Shown here piece after piece: positions 12,665-19,925 of a DNA stretch of 64,000 bases. The translations under genes were made by a program, and so were the position numbers. Position 1 is the first letter of the stretch; each line of letters begins with the position of its first letter. This DNA is from an uncultured Bacteroidales bacterium (GTDB lineage Bacteria; Bacteroidota; Bacteroidia; Bacteroidales; Bacteroidaceae), in NCBI GenBank assembly GCA_902779845.1, contig CACZCZ010000004.1:166743-230742 (forward strand), written 5' to 3'. The notes beneath the pieces were generated by a model. It was not told the DNA's origin and ran no database searches. It saw only the letters and a program-made list of their open reading frames with translations.

Positions 12665-14004
12665 ACATCGCGGCGCACGTGGCCGTCATATTGGAACAGA
12701 GTTTGTTGCAGCGCCTGCAGCGTGCGCTTCTTGTCGGCCTGAGCGACCACGAAAGAGATGTTGTGTGCCGATCCGCCGTAGCTGATCATTCTCACCGGAA
12801 TCTGCTTCAGGGCATCCATCGTCAGCGTCTCGAAGCCGATGTTCTGACTGGTGAGGTCGCCAACGACACACACGATGCACATGTCCTTATCCACGGTGAC
12901 AGTGCCGTACTTCTTCAGTTCGTCCACGATATTGCTCAGTTGTGCCTGATTGTCGATGGTTACGCTGACGCCTACCTCCGAGGTGGCAATCATGTCGATA
13001 CTGGTCTTGTAGGTCTCGAAGATTTCAAACACCTTGCGCAGGAAACCGTGAGCCAGCAGCATTCTTGAACTCTGGATGCCGATGCAGATGATGTTGTCCT
13101 TGGCCGCAACAGCCTTGATTGTTCCACGGTGCATCTTGTTGTTGATGATGGTGCCGGGGGCTGTCGGGTCCATGGTGTTCAGCAGTCTCACGGGTACGCC
13201 GGCGAACTTCGCGGGCTGTATGCAGGTGGGGTGCAGGATTTTGGCACCGAAGTAGGCCAGCTCGGCAGCCTCCTCGAAGTAGAGCTGTCGCACGGGCTCC
13301 GTACCTTCCACAAAGCGTGGGTCGTTGTTGTGCATGCCGTCGATGTCGGTCCAAATTTGGATCTCTTCGGCTTCGATGGCAGCGCCCAGCAAACAAGCCG
13401 TATAGTCCGATCCGCCACGCAGCAGGTTGTCAATCTCGCCGTAAGCATTGCGGCAGATGAAGCCCTGCGTGATATAGATGTGGTAGTCGGGGTTGGCCGC
13501 CAGCTGCTCCTGTGTCTTTTCGCGGATGTAGTTGAAGTCCGGCTCCGCATTCTTGTCGGTGCGTACCATGTCCAATGCCGAAAGCAGCACGGTGTTGATG
13601 CCCTGTTCCAGCAGGTAGTTGGTGACCATGTTTGTCGAGATGATTTCACCCTGTGCAAGGATGACCTTCTCCTCGAACGATGTGAACAGCGTCTTGCTGA
13701 ACGAGCGCAGATAGCTGAACTCCTTGCGCAGGAACTCTGCGGTCTTTTCGCGCCATTCATCGGTGGTATAGAGCTCGTTGATATGCTCCATATATTTCAG
13801 CTCCAGCCGATTGATGACATCGTGAGCCCCTTCGGGGTTCTTCTTGTAGAGATAGTCGGCAATCTCCACGAGGGTGTTGGTAGTACCGCTCATGGCTGAT
13901 AGAACAACGATTTTAGCTTCTTTGTCGTCCGTGATGAGCTTGCAAACCTCTTTCATGCGCTGGGCACTGCCTACGCTGGTGCCGCCGAATTTCATGACTT
14001 TCAT
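12661..14004 (-). CDS. lysC: Aspartate kinase LysC (monofunctional)
   Basis: Phosphorylates aspartate, the first step toward lysine, threonine and methionine. The N-terminal kinase signature is MKVMKFGGTSVGSAQRMK; further motifs are LLRGGSDYTACLLG and WTDIDGMHNNDPR. Two ACT domains (about residues 305-440) follow, with CIGIQSSRM and ISYGGSAHNISFVV, implying feedback control by an amino acid. No homoserine dehydrogenase domain is attached (447 aa). It overlaps lysA by 4 bases and follows the ftsE-like gene by 40 bases. Confidence 0.95.
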   Translation of the reverse strand: MKVMKFGGTSVGSAQRMKEVCKLITDDKEAKIVVLSAMSGTTNTLVEIADYLYKKNPEGAHDVINRLELKYMEHINELYTTDEWREKTAEFLRKEFSYLRSFSKTLFTSFEEKVILAQGEIISTNMVTNYLLEQGINTVLLSALDMVRTDKNAEPDFNYIREKTQEQLAANPDYHIYITQGFICRNAYGEIDNLLRGGSDYTACLLGAAIEAEEIQIWTDIDGMHNNDPRFVEGTEPVRQLYFEEAAELAYFGAKILHPTCIQPAKFAGVPVRLLNTMDPTAPGTIINNKMHRGTIKAVAAKDNIICIGIQSSRMLLAHGFLRKVFEIFETYKTSIDMIATSEVGVSVTIDNQAQLSNIVDELKKYGTVTVDKDMCIVCVVGDLTSQNIGFETLTMDALKQIPVRMISYGGSAHNISFVVAQADKKRTLQALQQTLFQYDGHVRRDV

Positions 14005-14044
14005 GCTTCTTCTATTTTATGTTTTCTATGATTTCTTAACTACA

Positions 14045-14788
14045 TTATTTCTCTTCCTCCTGTTCCGCCACAGTGGCAACGGGGATGTCAGCATCTTCGT
14101 TGGCCTTGCCGCCTGCGAGCTGTTCTGCGGAGGATTCCATCAGTCGGTGGTCCTTGCATTCATACACCCTGCCGGGGAACATGCTGACGAGGGCATTGTT
14201 GTGTGTGGCCATGATGACTGCCGTGCCCTGTTCTGACAATTCATGCAGGAGCTTTGTTGTGCGAATGCCGGACTCCTCGTCCTGATTACCCGTTGCCTCG
14301 TCAGCCAGTATCAGCTTCGGAGAGTTCAGGATGGCACGTGCGATGCACACGCGCTGTTGCTCGCCACCCGACAACTCATGGGGCATACTCTCCAACTTGT
14401 CAGCGAGCCCCACCGTATTCAGCACCTGACTGATGCGGTCGGCACGCTCTGCGCGCACTTTCCATCCGGTGGCACGGAGCACAAAGTCCAGGTTCTCGCG
14501 TACGTTGCGGTCGGGTAGCAGGCGGAAATCCTGGAACACGATACCCAGCTCTCTGCGCAGGGCCGGGATATGACTTCGCTTGATGCGGCGCATGTCGCGT
14601 CCCAGCACCTCGGCTTCGCCCGTCAGGATGTCCAGCTCGCCGTAGATGCTCTTCAGCAACGATGTCTTGCCGCTGCCCACGATGCCCGTGAGATAGACGA
14701 ACTCACCTTCCTGAACATTGAAGTTCACGTTGTAGAGGATGAGGTTGTCATCGCGCTGGATGTCAACATCTTTATACTCGATAATCAT
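14045..14788 (-). CDS. ftsE: FtsE-like ABC transporter ATP-binding protein
   Basis: A 247-aa ATPase resembling FtsE, which works with the membrane protein FtsX in cell division and control of peptidoglycan hydrolases. Walker A is GIVGSGKTS, the Q-loop is VFQDFRLLPDRNV, the signature is LSGGEQQR, and Walker B is LILADEATGNQD; the H-loop is MATHN. The last 35 residues are a charged, low-complexity tail (ANEDADIPVATVAEQEEEK), not part of the ATPase fold. No ftsX lies next to it, so the partner must be elsewhere. It sits between hisIE and lysC, apparently in one operon. Confidence 0.85.
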   Translation of the reverse strand: MIIEYKDVDIQRDDNLILYNVNFNVQEGEFVYLTGIVGSGKTSLLKSIYGELDILTGEAEVLGRDMRRIKRSHIPALRRELGIVFQDFRLLPDRNVRENLDFVLRATGWKVRAERADRISQVLNTVGLADKLESMPHELSGGEQQRVCIARAILNSPKLILADEATGNQDEESGIRTTKLLHELSEQGTAVIMATHNNALVSMFPGRVYECKDHRLMESSAEQLAGGKANEDADIPVATVAEQEEEK

Positions 14789-14793
14789 GTTTA

Positions 14794-14861
14794 TAAGAAA
14801 AGTTCAATAGTTCAAATGGTTCAAGAGTTTCAGTCTCTAAATCCTTAAATCTTTAAATCCC
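14794..14861. repeat. Reiterated word tract upstream of ftsE-like gene
   Basis: The gap between hisIE and the ftsE-like start is filled by near-repeats: GTTCAATAGTTCAAATGGTT followed by AATCCTTAAATCTTTAAATC. No protein or RNA gene is seen. Same class as the tracts at 16366, 17222, 53570 and 60955. Confidence 0.6.
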
Positions 14862-15578
14862 TCAGTGTTTCTTCCAACCTGGCTGATGCCTTTCCTGTAG
14901 CTCTTTAGCCATCTGCTCGATGCGCAGGCCTTTGGAAGTGAGCAGCACGATGAGGTGATAGAGCATGTCCGATCCTTCGTAGATCATGCGCTCGTCAGTG
15001 CCATTGCAGGCCTCGATGACCAGCTCCAGCGCCTCTTCGCCCACCTTCTGTGCCATGCGGTTCAGGCCGTCCTTGAACAGACTGGTCGTGTAGCTGCCCT
15101 CCGGCATCTCCTGATGGCGTTTCTCAATGAAGTCCTGCAGGTCCGAGAGGAACAACAGCGGATTATCCCCCTCACATCCTTCATTCTTCATTCTTAATTT
15201 GTCACCCTCGTTGCTCTCGCCCCAGCAGGTGTCGGTGCCGGTGTGGCAGGTGGGGCCATCGGGGTGAGCCTTCACGAGCAATGTGTCGTTGTCGCAGTCC
15301 ACCTTGATGTCCACCAGGTGCAGGAAGTTGCCGCTCGTCTCGCCCTTTGTCCACAGGCAGTTTCGGCTGCGGCTCCAGAACGTCACCTTCTTGGTGTCCA
15401 GTGTCTTCTGCAGCGCTTCCTCATTCATGTAGCCGAGCATCAGCACAGTCTTTGTGTCGGCATCTTGGATAATGGCAGGCACGAGGCCGCCGCATTTTTC
15501 GAAGTCAGGGATCACCTCCTGCCCGTCCCTGCCAAGGAGGAGAGCAGCTTGATTCTGACCATTAGTGTTCTTTTCCAT
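14862..15578 (-). CDS. hisIE: Bifunctional phosphoribosyl-AMP cyclohydrolase / phosphoribosyl-ATP pyrophosphatase HisIE
   Basis: Catalyses steps 2 and 3 of histidine synthesis. The HisI half (about residues 22-120) shows [31 protein letters not shown] and the zinc-binding region [20 protein letters not shown]. The HisE half (about 142-232) shows [21 protein letters not shown] and [13 protein letters not shown]. The linker between the halves (about 124-139, [14 protein letters not shown]) is encoded by a TTCATTCTTCATTCTTAATT tract like those seen between genes, so it looks like an in-frame insertion. The N-terminal 20 residues are also non-conserved. Confidence 0.95.
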   Translation of the reverse strand: MEKNTNGQNQAALLLGRDGQEVIPDFEKCGGLVPAIIQDADTKTVLMLGYMNEEALQKTLDTKKVTFWSRSRNCLWTKGETSGNFLHLVDIKVDCDNDTLLVKAHPDGPTCHTGTDTCWGESNEGDKLRMKNEGCEGDNPLLFLSDLQDFIEKRHQEMPEGSYTTSLFKDGLNRMAQKVGEEALELVIEACNGTDERMIYEGSDMLYHLIVLLTSKGLRIEQMAKELQERHQPGWKKH

Positions 15579-15603
15579 ATATTTTTCTTTTTGGTTGGGG
15601 GCC

Positions 15604-16359
15604 TTATCTGACGGTTATCCCCTCGCTCTTTAAATATTTCTTTAGTTCTGGTATCTTTATTTCGCCGAAGTGGAACACCGAGGCCGCGAGGGCGGCATCC
15701 GAGTGGCCTTCGAGGAAGGTGTCACGGAAGTGCTCCTTGGCACCTGCACCGCCTGAGGCAATGATGGGAATCGACAGGCTATCGGACAGCCGGCGTAGTG
15801 CCTCGTTGGCGAAGCCTGTCTTCACGCCGTCGTGGTTCATGCTGGTGAACAGGATCTCGCCTGCACCTCGTTCCTGTGCCTCGTGCGCCCATTCAAAGAG
15901 GCCGCGCTCTGTGGGGATGCGGCCGCCGTTGAGATAGCAGGTCCATTGGCCTTGCTCATCCTCGTGCGCATCAATGGCCACCACGCACACCTGCGAGCCA
16001 AAGTGGTTGGTGATTTCGTCGATGAGTTCCGGACGGCGCAGGGCGGCGCTGTTCACGCTCACCTTGTCAGCGCCGGCATTCAGCAGCCTATCGACATCCT
16101 TCAGTTCGCCGATGCCGCCGCCCACGGTGAAGGGGATATTCACTGTTGCCGCCACTCGCGAGACCATCTCGGCGAATGTCTTGCGGCCCTCATGCGAGGC
16201 CGTGATGTCCAGGAACACCAGCTCGTCGGCGCCTTGTTCGCTGTAGAACTTACCCAATTCCACGGGGTCGCCCGCCTCGCGCAGGTTCACAAAATTCGTG
16301 CCCTTGACGGTCTGACCGTCTTTGACATCCAAGCAGGGTATGATGCGTTTTGCTAACAC
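15604..16359 (-). CDS. hisF: Imidazole glycerol phosphate synthase subunit HisF
   Basis: Cyclase subunit that, with HisH, makes imidazole glycerol phosphate and AICAR. It is a 251-aa TIM barrel with the catalytic region [20 protein letters not shown] (D11), phosphate-binding [28 protein letters not shown] (second catalytic Asp) and IIASGGAG. It lies 25 bases before hisIE and 117 bases after hisA; that upstream gap is full of reiterated words. Confidence 0.97.
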   Translation of the reverse strand: MLAKRIIPCLDVKDGQTVKGTNFVNLREAGDPVELGKFYSEQGADELVFLDITASHEGRKTFAEMVSRVAATVNIPFTVGGGIGELKDVDRLLNAGADKVSVNSAALRRPELIDEITNHFGSQVCVVAIDAHEDEQGQWTCYLNGGRIPTERGLFEWAHEAQERGAGEILFTSMNHDGVKTGFANEALRRLSDSLSIPIIASGGAGAKEHFRDTFLEGHSDAALAASVFHFGEIKIPELKKYLKSEGITVR

Positions 16360-16365
16360 TTTATA

Positions 16366-16476
16366 TTGTTTAAGGGTTCAAGAGTTTAAGGGGGCAGGGT
16401 TTAATGTATAATTGATAATGTATAATTGAAGTTCAATGTTTCAATCTTTCATTCTTCATTCATCATTCTTCATTCA
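16366..16476. repeat. Reiterated word tracts between hisA and hisF
   Basis: The gap contains three word families in a row: GTTTAAGGGTTCAAGAGTTT, then TAATGTATAATTGATAATGT, then repeats of TTCATTCTTCATTCATCATT. The last family is the same word that appears inside hisIE. The final copies run up to and slightly into the hisA 3' end. Confidence 0.65.
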
Positions 16477-17217
16477 TCATTCGTCATTCTTCACCCCCTG
16501 AGGGAATTCCTCAATGAGTTCGTGCAGATTGATGCGTCCTTCGTAGATCGCCTTGCCGAAAACCACGGCGGGGATGCCGGCAGCGTCCAGCGCCCTGATG
16601 TCCTCGATGCCACTTACGCCGCCCGAGGCGATGAGCTGGCAGTGGGGGAAGGCCTGCATGATGGTTTGGTAGAGTGGGGTAGCAGGGCCCTGCAACATGC
16701 CATCCTTGCTGATGTCCGTGCACAGCACGTGGCTGATGCCCCTGCTGAGATATCCGTCCAGGAAAGGCAGCAGCTCCTGAGCGCTTTCCTCCTTCCAACC
16801 GTTGATGCTGATGCGTCCGTTCTTCACGTCAGCGCCCAGCACGATGCGTTCTGCGCCGAATGTCAGCAGCCACTGCATCACCGTCTCCGGCGCTGTCACG
16901 GCGATGCTGCCTACGGTCACCATGTGTGCCCCTGCCTCCAGCACCTTGCTCATGTCCTCCTCCGTCTTCACGCCGCCGCCGAAATCCACTACCAAGTTCG
17001 TCTCGTGGGTGATGCGCCGGAGGATGTCGAGGTTCACGACATGCTTGGAACGTGCGCCGTCGAGATCAACCACATGAAGCCTACGGAAACCGAGGCCTTC
17101 CATGCGATGTGCCACCTCAACGGGGTCTTCGGCATAAACTGTCTTCTGCGTGTAGTCGCCCTTGGTCAGCCTTACGCAGCGACCGTCGATAATGTCTATG
17201 GCAGGAATGAGGAGCAT
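16477..17217 (-). CDS. hisA: ProFAR isomerase HisA
   Basis: Isomerises phosphoribosyl formimino-AICAR ribonucleotide in histidine synthesis. A 246-aa TIM barrel with MLLIPAIDIIDGRCVRLTKG (catalytic Asp in AIDI), LVVDFGGGVKTEED, MVTVGSIAV, and LIASGGVSGIEDI. The extreme C-terminus (GVKNDE) is encoded by the beginning of the repeated TTCATTC tract, so the stop codon lies in that repeat. Same operon as hisH, hisF and hisIE. Confidence 0.96.
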   Translation of the reverse strand: MLLIPAIDIIDGRCVRLTKGDYTQKTVYAEDPVEVAHRMEGLGFRRLHVVDLDGARSKHVVNLDILRRITHETNLVVDFGGGVKTEEDMSKVLEAGAHMVTVGSIAVTAPETVMQWLLTFGAERIVLGADVKNGRISINGWKEESAQELLPFLDGYLSRGISHVLCTDISKDGMLQGPATPLYQTIMQAFPHCQLIASGGVSGIEDIRALDAAGIPAVVFGKAIYEGRINLHELIEEFPQGVKNDE

Positions 17218-17221
17218 CGTG

Positions 17222-17292
17222 CTGTTTAAGAGTTTAAGGGGTTAAAGAGTTTAAGAGTTTAAGGAGTATATTTAATTCGTATAATTTGTATA
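17222..17292. repeat. Reiterated word tract upstream of hisA
   Basis: Immediately upstream of the hisA start lie four copies of GTTTAAG/AGTTTAAG words followed by TATTTAATTCGTATAATTTG and TATAATTCG. The remainder of the 135-base hisH-hisA gap shows no gene. Confidence 0.6.
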
Positions 17293-17352
17293 ATTCGTTG
17301 TTCAAAGAAAAATCTGTGTCATCCGCGTAATCTGTGGTGAAAAATGTTTTCG

Positions 17353-18033
17353 TTATTTAAGTTTCAAAAAATTCCTCAGGATCTGTTCGCCCACCGCTCC
17401 GCTCTTCTCCGGATGGAACTGGCAGGTGTAGAAGTTATCTTTGTGCAGGGCGGCAGAGTAGGGGAGGATGTAGTTGGCAGTGGCGATGGTGTCAGTGCAC
17501 AGGGGAACATAGTAGCTGTGCACGAAGTACACGTAGTCCCCATCATTCACCCCCTGGAACAGCGGATTCACCCCTTCATTAACTTCGTTGCCCCTTAATT
17601 CTTCACTTTTAACTTCGTTGACTATTAATTTTTCACTTTTCACTTTTAACTTTTCACTTTTAACTCTTAGTCCGTTCCATCCCATGCAAGGCACCTTGTC
17701 CTCGTGCCGTTCTGGGCAGAAACGCTTCACGTCAGCGTCGAAGATGCCGATGCAATCCACATCGCCCTCCTCGGTGTGGCGGCACAGCAGCTGCTGTCCG
17801 ATGCAGATGCCCAGCACAGGTTGCTTCAGGTTGCGGATCACCTCGTCCAGACGGTGTTCGCGCAGGTAGCCCATCGCCTGTCTAGCCTCACCCTGACCGG
17901 GAAACAGGACCCTGTCAGCCGACAGCAATTCGGCCGGGTCGTCTGTCAGCACAGGCTCCACGCCCAGACGTTTAAGAGCGTGAACCACAGAGTAGATGTT
18001 TCCTGCGTTGTATTTGATAATAGCTACCTTCAT
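17353..18033 (-). CDS. hisH: Imidazole glycerol phosphate synthase subunit HisH (glutamine amidotransferase), with in-frame repeat insertion
   Basis: Glutaminase that feeds ammonia to HisF. The triad is visible: C77 in LGICIGQQLL, H207 and E209 in CQFHPEKSG. At 226 aa it is about 25-30 residues longer than usual. The excess is residues 124-154, between MGWNGL and NPLFQGVNDGDYVYFVHSYY; it consists of repeated VKSEKL-type units encoded by a GTTAAAAGTGAAAAG word tract (17572-17664). The family normally has only a short loop here, so the insert probably forms a surface loop and leaves the enzyme active. First gene of the leftward operon. Confidence 0.95.
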   Translation of the reverse strand: MKVAIIKYNAGNIYSVVHALKRLGVEPVLTDDPAELLSADRVLFPGQGEARQAMGYLREHRLDEVIRNLKQPVLGICIGQQLLCRHTEEGDVDCIGIFDADVKRFCPERHEDKVPCMGWNGLRVKSEKLKVKSEKLIVNEVKSEELRGNEVNEGVNPLFQGVNDGDYVYFVHSYYVPLCTDTIATANYILPYSAALHKDNFYTCQFHPEKSGAVGEQILRNFLKLK

Positions 18034-18092
18034 CCTTCAATATTTAATTTATAATGTACCCATGCCTACGAGCGTGTGCGTGAAATCGGGCG

Positions 18093-18100
18093 CAAAGGTA
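18093..18100 (-). promoter_or_regulatory. Possible -7 element of the hisH operon
   Basis: TACCTTTG on the minus strand, 60 bases before hisH, fits TAnnTTTG. No good -33 TTTG is found 19-21 bases upstream, so the assignment is weak. Confidence 0.4.
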
Positions 18101-18216
18101 CTAAAAATCTTGCGTCTCACGCATTTTTTCCACAAAAAACTTCACCTGCACATCACTTTTCTCTCGAATGCTGACGCCTAGCATTGTCGAGTTACTGAGA
18201 AACTGGAACGTAGGAT

Positions 18217-18304
18217 GCACCTTGGTGCGTTGGCGTTTGCACCTTGGTGCATCGCGCTTCGATGCTTGGTGCCTTGTTTTTTGATGCTGCAATGATACAC
18301 CATT
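18217..18304. repeat. 22-bp-period tandem array, four units
   Basis: Units begin at 18217, 18239, 18261 and 18283, exactly 22 bases apart. The first two share GCACCTTGGTGC, the third has GATGCTTGGTGCC, and the fourth retains only GATGC. The CTTGG core followed by GGCGT-like bases is shared with the arrays at 44079-44166 and 61796-61883. Confidence 0.75.
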
Positions 18305-18357
18305 CCCATTGCGGTTCTCGAATGTTTTACCAACTTTTTTAAAAAATTTTAATGTGG

Positions 18358-18529
18358 TTGTCATGATTGTCATCATTGTCAATTGTCATTAAGAGATTCA
18401 GAACCCAGAAGAATGGTCACAATTAGTATATAAAAAATATATTATTTTATTATATACTAATTGCGGGGTGTTTTCCCCTTTAGAAACCCTTAATGACAAT
18501 CGTGACAATGACAATGATGACAACGACAA
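18358..18529. repeat. Long imperfect inverted repeat with nested AT-rich palindrome
   Basis: The left arm (18358-18393) is made of TTGTCA words ending in ATTGTCATTAAG. The right arm (18489-18529) starts CTTAATGACAAT and continues with TGACAA words; the arms are reverse complements apart from small indels. Inside is a perfect 13-bp palindrome, AATTAGTATATAA (18421-18433) and its complement (18450-18462), with a 16-base AT-only loop. Confidence 0.75.
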
Positions 18530-18629
18530 TGGCCGAAATGTCTGTCTTTTCCTGAATTTGGTTGACTCCCCGTAAGCTTTAAATGATTTTCCTTAATCAT
18601 CTTAAACTCCTTAAACAGCGGTTGTCGCG

Positions 18630-19925
18630 CTAGCGCTTAGCTGCGTAGTTGAGAAGGAGGAAGCGGGGATGGCAGCGGAAGTAGATGCCGAAGGAGAAGT
18701 TGCTGGCGAAGGTGGAGGGGAGGATACTGCCGTCGGCTTTCGTCAGCTGGCCCGCATAGAGCGGATAGGCATCGACCTTGGCACCCAGGATGTAGTTCTT
18801 CGCAAAGGTGTGGCTCCACTCAACACCGACATGAGGGGTCAGCATACTTTCGAAACGGGCGCCATCGTGTTTCATGGAAACGGTGCTGTAGAACGGTGCA
18901 CCATAGAGAGATACGAAGTCGCGCGCATAGAAGAGTCCTGCAAAGGCACGGAAGTCACGCACGAAATCTGCGGCCACAGAGCAGTAGCCTGCCACGCCGA
19001 AGTCGAAGGGCCAGAGACGTCCGCTTTGCTGCCAACAGGCTAAGGCGCCGACCTCGGCAGTGAGGGCACGGAACACACGACGGCCTGTGTGCCACTGCAG
19101 GCCAAAGCCAATGCCGCCGTTGGTGATGGTCTGCACGCCCAAATTGGTGACATCCTGTTCGCCACCACGATGCTGGATGAGGATGTCGATAGGGATGTAG
19201 AGGGTGAGGGAGGAGGGGGCAGGGTTGAGGGTTAAAGGTTTATGGTTTATGGTTGAGGGATGAGGGATGAGGAAGATGCGTTGGTGAAGGCCAACGGTGA
19301 AGGCTTCCTGATGGGTGTCTTCCTCGAAGATGTAGCTCTGCCAGTTGAGCCACGCATCCATCTGATAGTGTGGCAGGTCGAGCAGGAGCTGGAAGCCCAT
19401 CTCAGGGTCTTGTGTGAGATTGATTTCGGGATTCATCAGGGGCTCCATCACACGATGGTTGGCGCCACCATAGATGTCGCCCAGCACAAAGGAGAGGTTC
19501 TTCAGCTGTGCCTGAGCACGGAAGAAGGGAAGGATGTGGAAGCCACGCTGGTACTGGTTGCCCTTCCACGTGCCGATGTCATGATAGACATAGCAGGGGT
19601 ATTTGTTGGCACCGTTAAACACTAATGCATGGCAACCAGCTTCGAGACGCACGCTCTGCAGGGGCTGCCACACGAGTTTGGGCTGCAACCAAAGTCCAGG
19701 CAGGGAATAGCCCTTGGCTTGCTCGCCATCGAACTCGTTGTCCTTGAAAAAGGAGATGTTGTCGATCTCGAGGGACAAAGTGGTGACGGCGGCTGAATCC
19801 AGACGATGGTCGGAAGCTGCAAGGCGCTTGGCCAAGTCTTGTGCCTGCAGGGGCAGCACGAGAACCAGGAGACTCGATAGAACGAGCGTCTTTCGCATCT
19901 TTATGGTGGCAAGGTGGGTGTTCAT
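18630..19925 (-). CDS. Predicted outer-membrane beta-barrel protein of unknown function
   Basis: A 431-aa protein with a signal peptide (core MRKTLVLSSLLVLVLPLQAQ) and many amphipathic strands rich in aromatic residues (GFHILPFFRAQAQL, DAWLNWQSYIF, FGIYFRCHPRF), typical of outer-membrane barrels. I do not recognise a family. The start overlaps the stop of the upstream hybrid regulator gene in ATGA, implying coupled translation and a functional link to sensing. Residues about 219-240 (STINHKPLTLNPAPSSLTL) come from a reiterated CAACCATAAACCATAAACC tract, so an intergenic-type repeat has been inserted in frame, presumably in a loop. An ATG nine codons later (MRKT) is the alternative start. Confidence 0.7.
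   Translation of the reverse strand: MNTHLATIKMRKTLVLSSLLVLVLPLQAQDLAKRLAASDHRLDSAAVTTLSLEIDNISFFKDNEFDGEQAKGYSLPGLWLQPKLVWQPLQSVRLEAGCHALVFNGANKYPCYVYHDIGTWKGNQYQRGFHILPFFRAQAQLKNLSFVLGDIYGGANHRVMEPLMNPEINLTQDPEMGFQLLLDLPHYQMDAWLNWQSYIFEEDTHQEAFTVGLHQRIFLIPHPSTINHKPLTLNPAPSSLTLYIPIDILIQHRGGEQDVTNLGVQTITNGGIGFGLQWHTGRRVFRALTAEVGALACWQQSGRLWPFDFGVAGYCSVAADFVRDFRAFAGLFYARDFVSLYGAPFYSTVSMKHDGARFESMLTPHVGVEWSHTFAKNYILGAKVDAYPLYAGQLTKADGSILPSTFASNFSFGIYFRCHPRFLLLNYAAKR

Larger units (their letters stand above)
18034..18629. other. 596-base gene-poor region with repeats
   Basis: No convincing gene. It holds a possible hisH promoter, a four-unit 22-bp tandem array (18217-18304), and a large inverted repeat with an AT-rich palindrome at its centre (18358-18529). 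A leftward reading frame at 18101-18382 (93 codons) begins inside the TGACAA repeats and reads through the tandem array; its last third (VSIREKSDVQVKFF) faintly recalls the start of VirE N-terminal-domain proteins, so a decayed remnant of such a gene is possible but unproven. Confidence 0.6.

Noticed and set aside
16426-17229. 267-codon plus-strand frame opposite hisA
   Set aside because: It reads through the intergenic word repeats and the complement of hisA; not conserved with any family I recognise.
18101-18382. 93-codon minus-strand frame in the repeat region
   Set aside because: Its start lies in TGACAA repeats and its middle is the translated 22-bp array. A remnant of a VirE-type gene is possible, but the evidence is too thin to call a gene.
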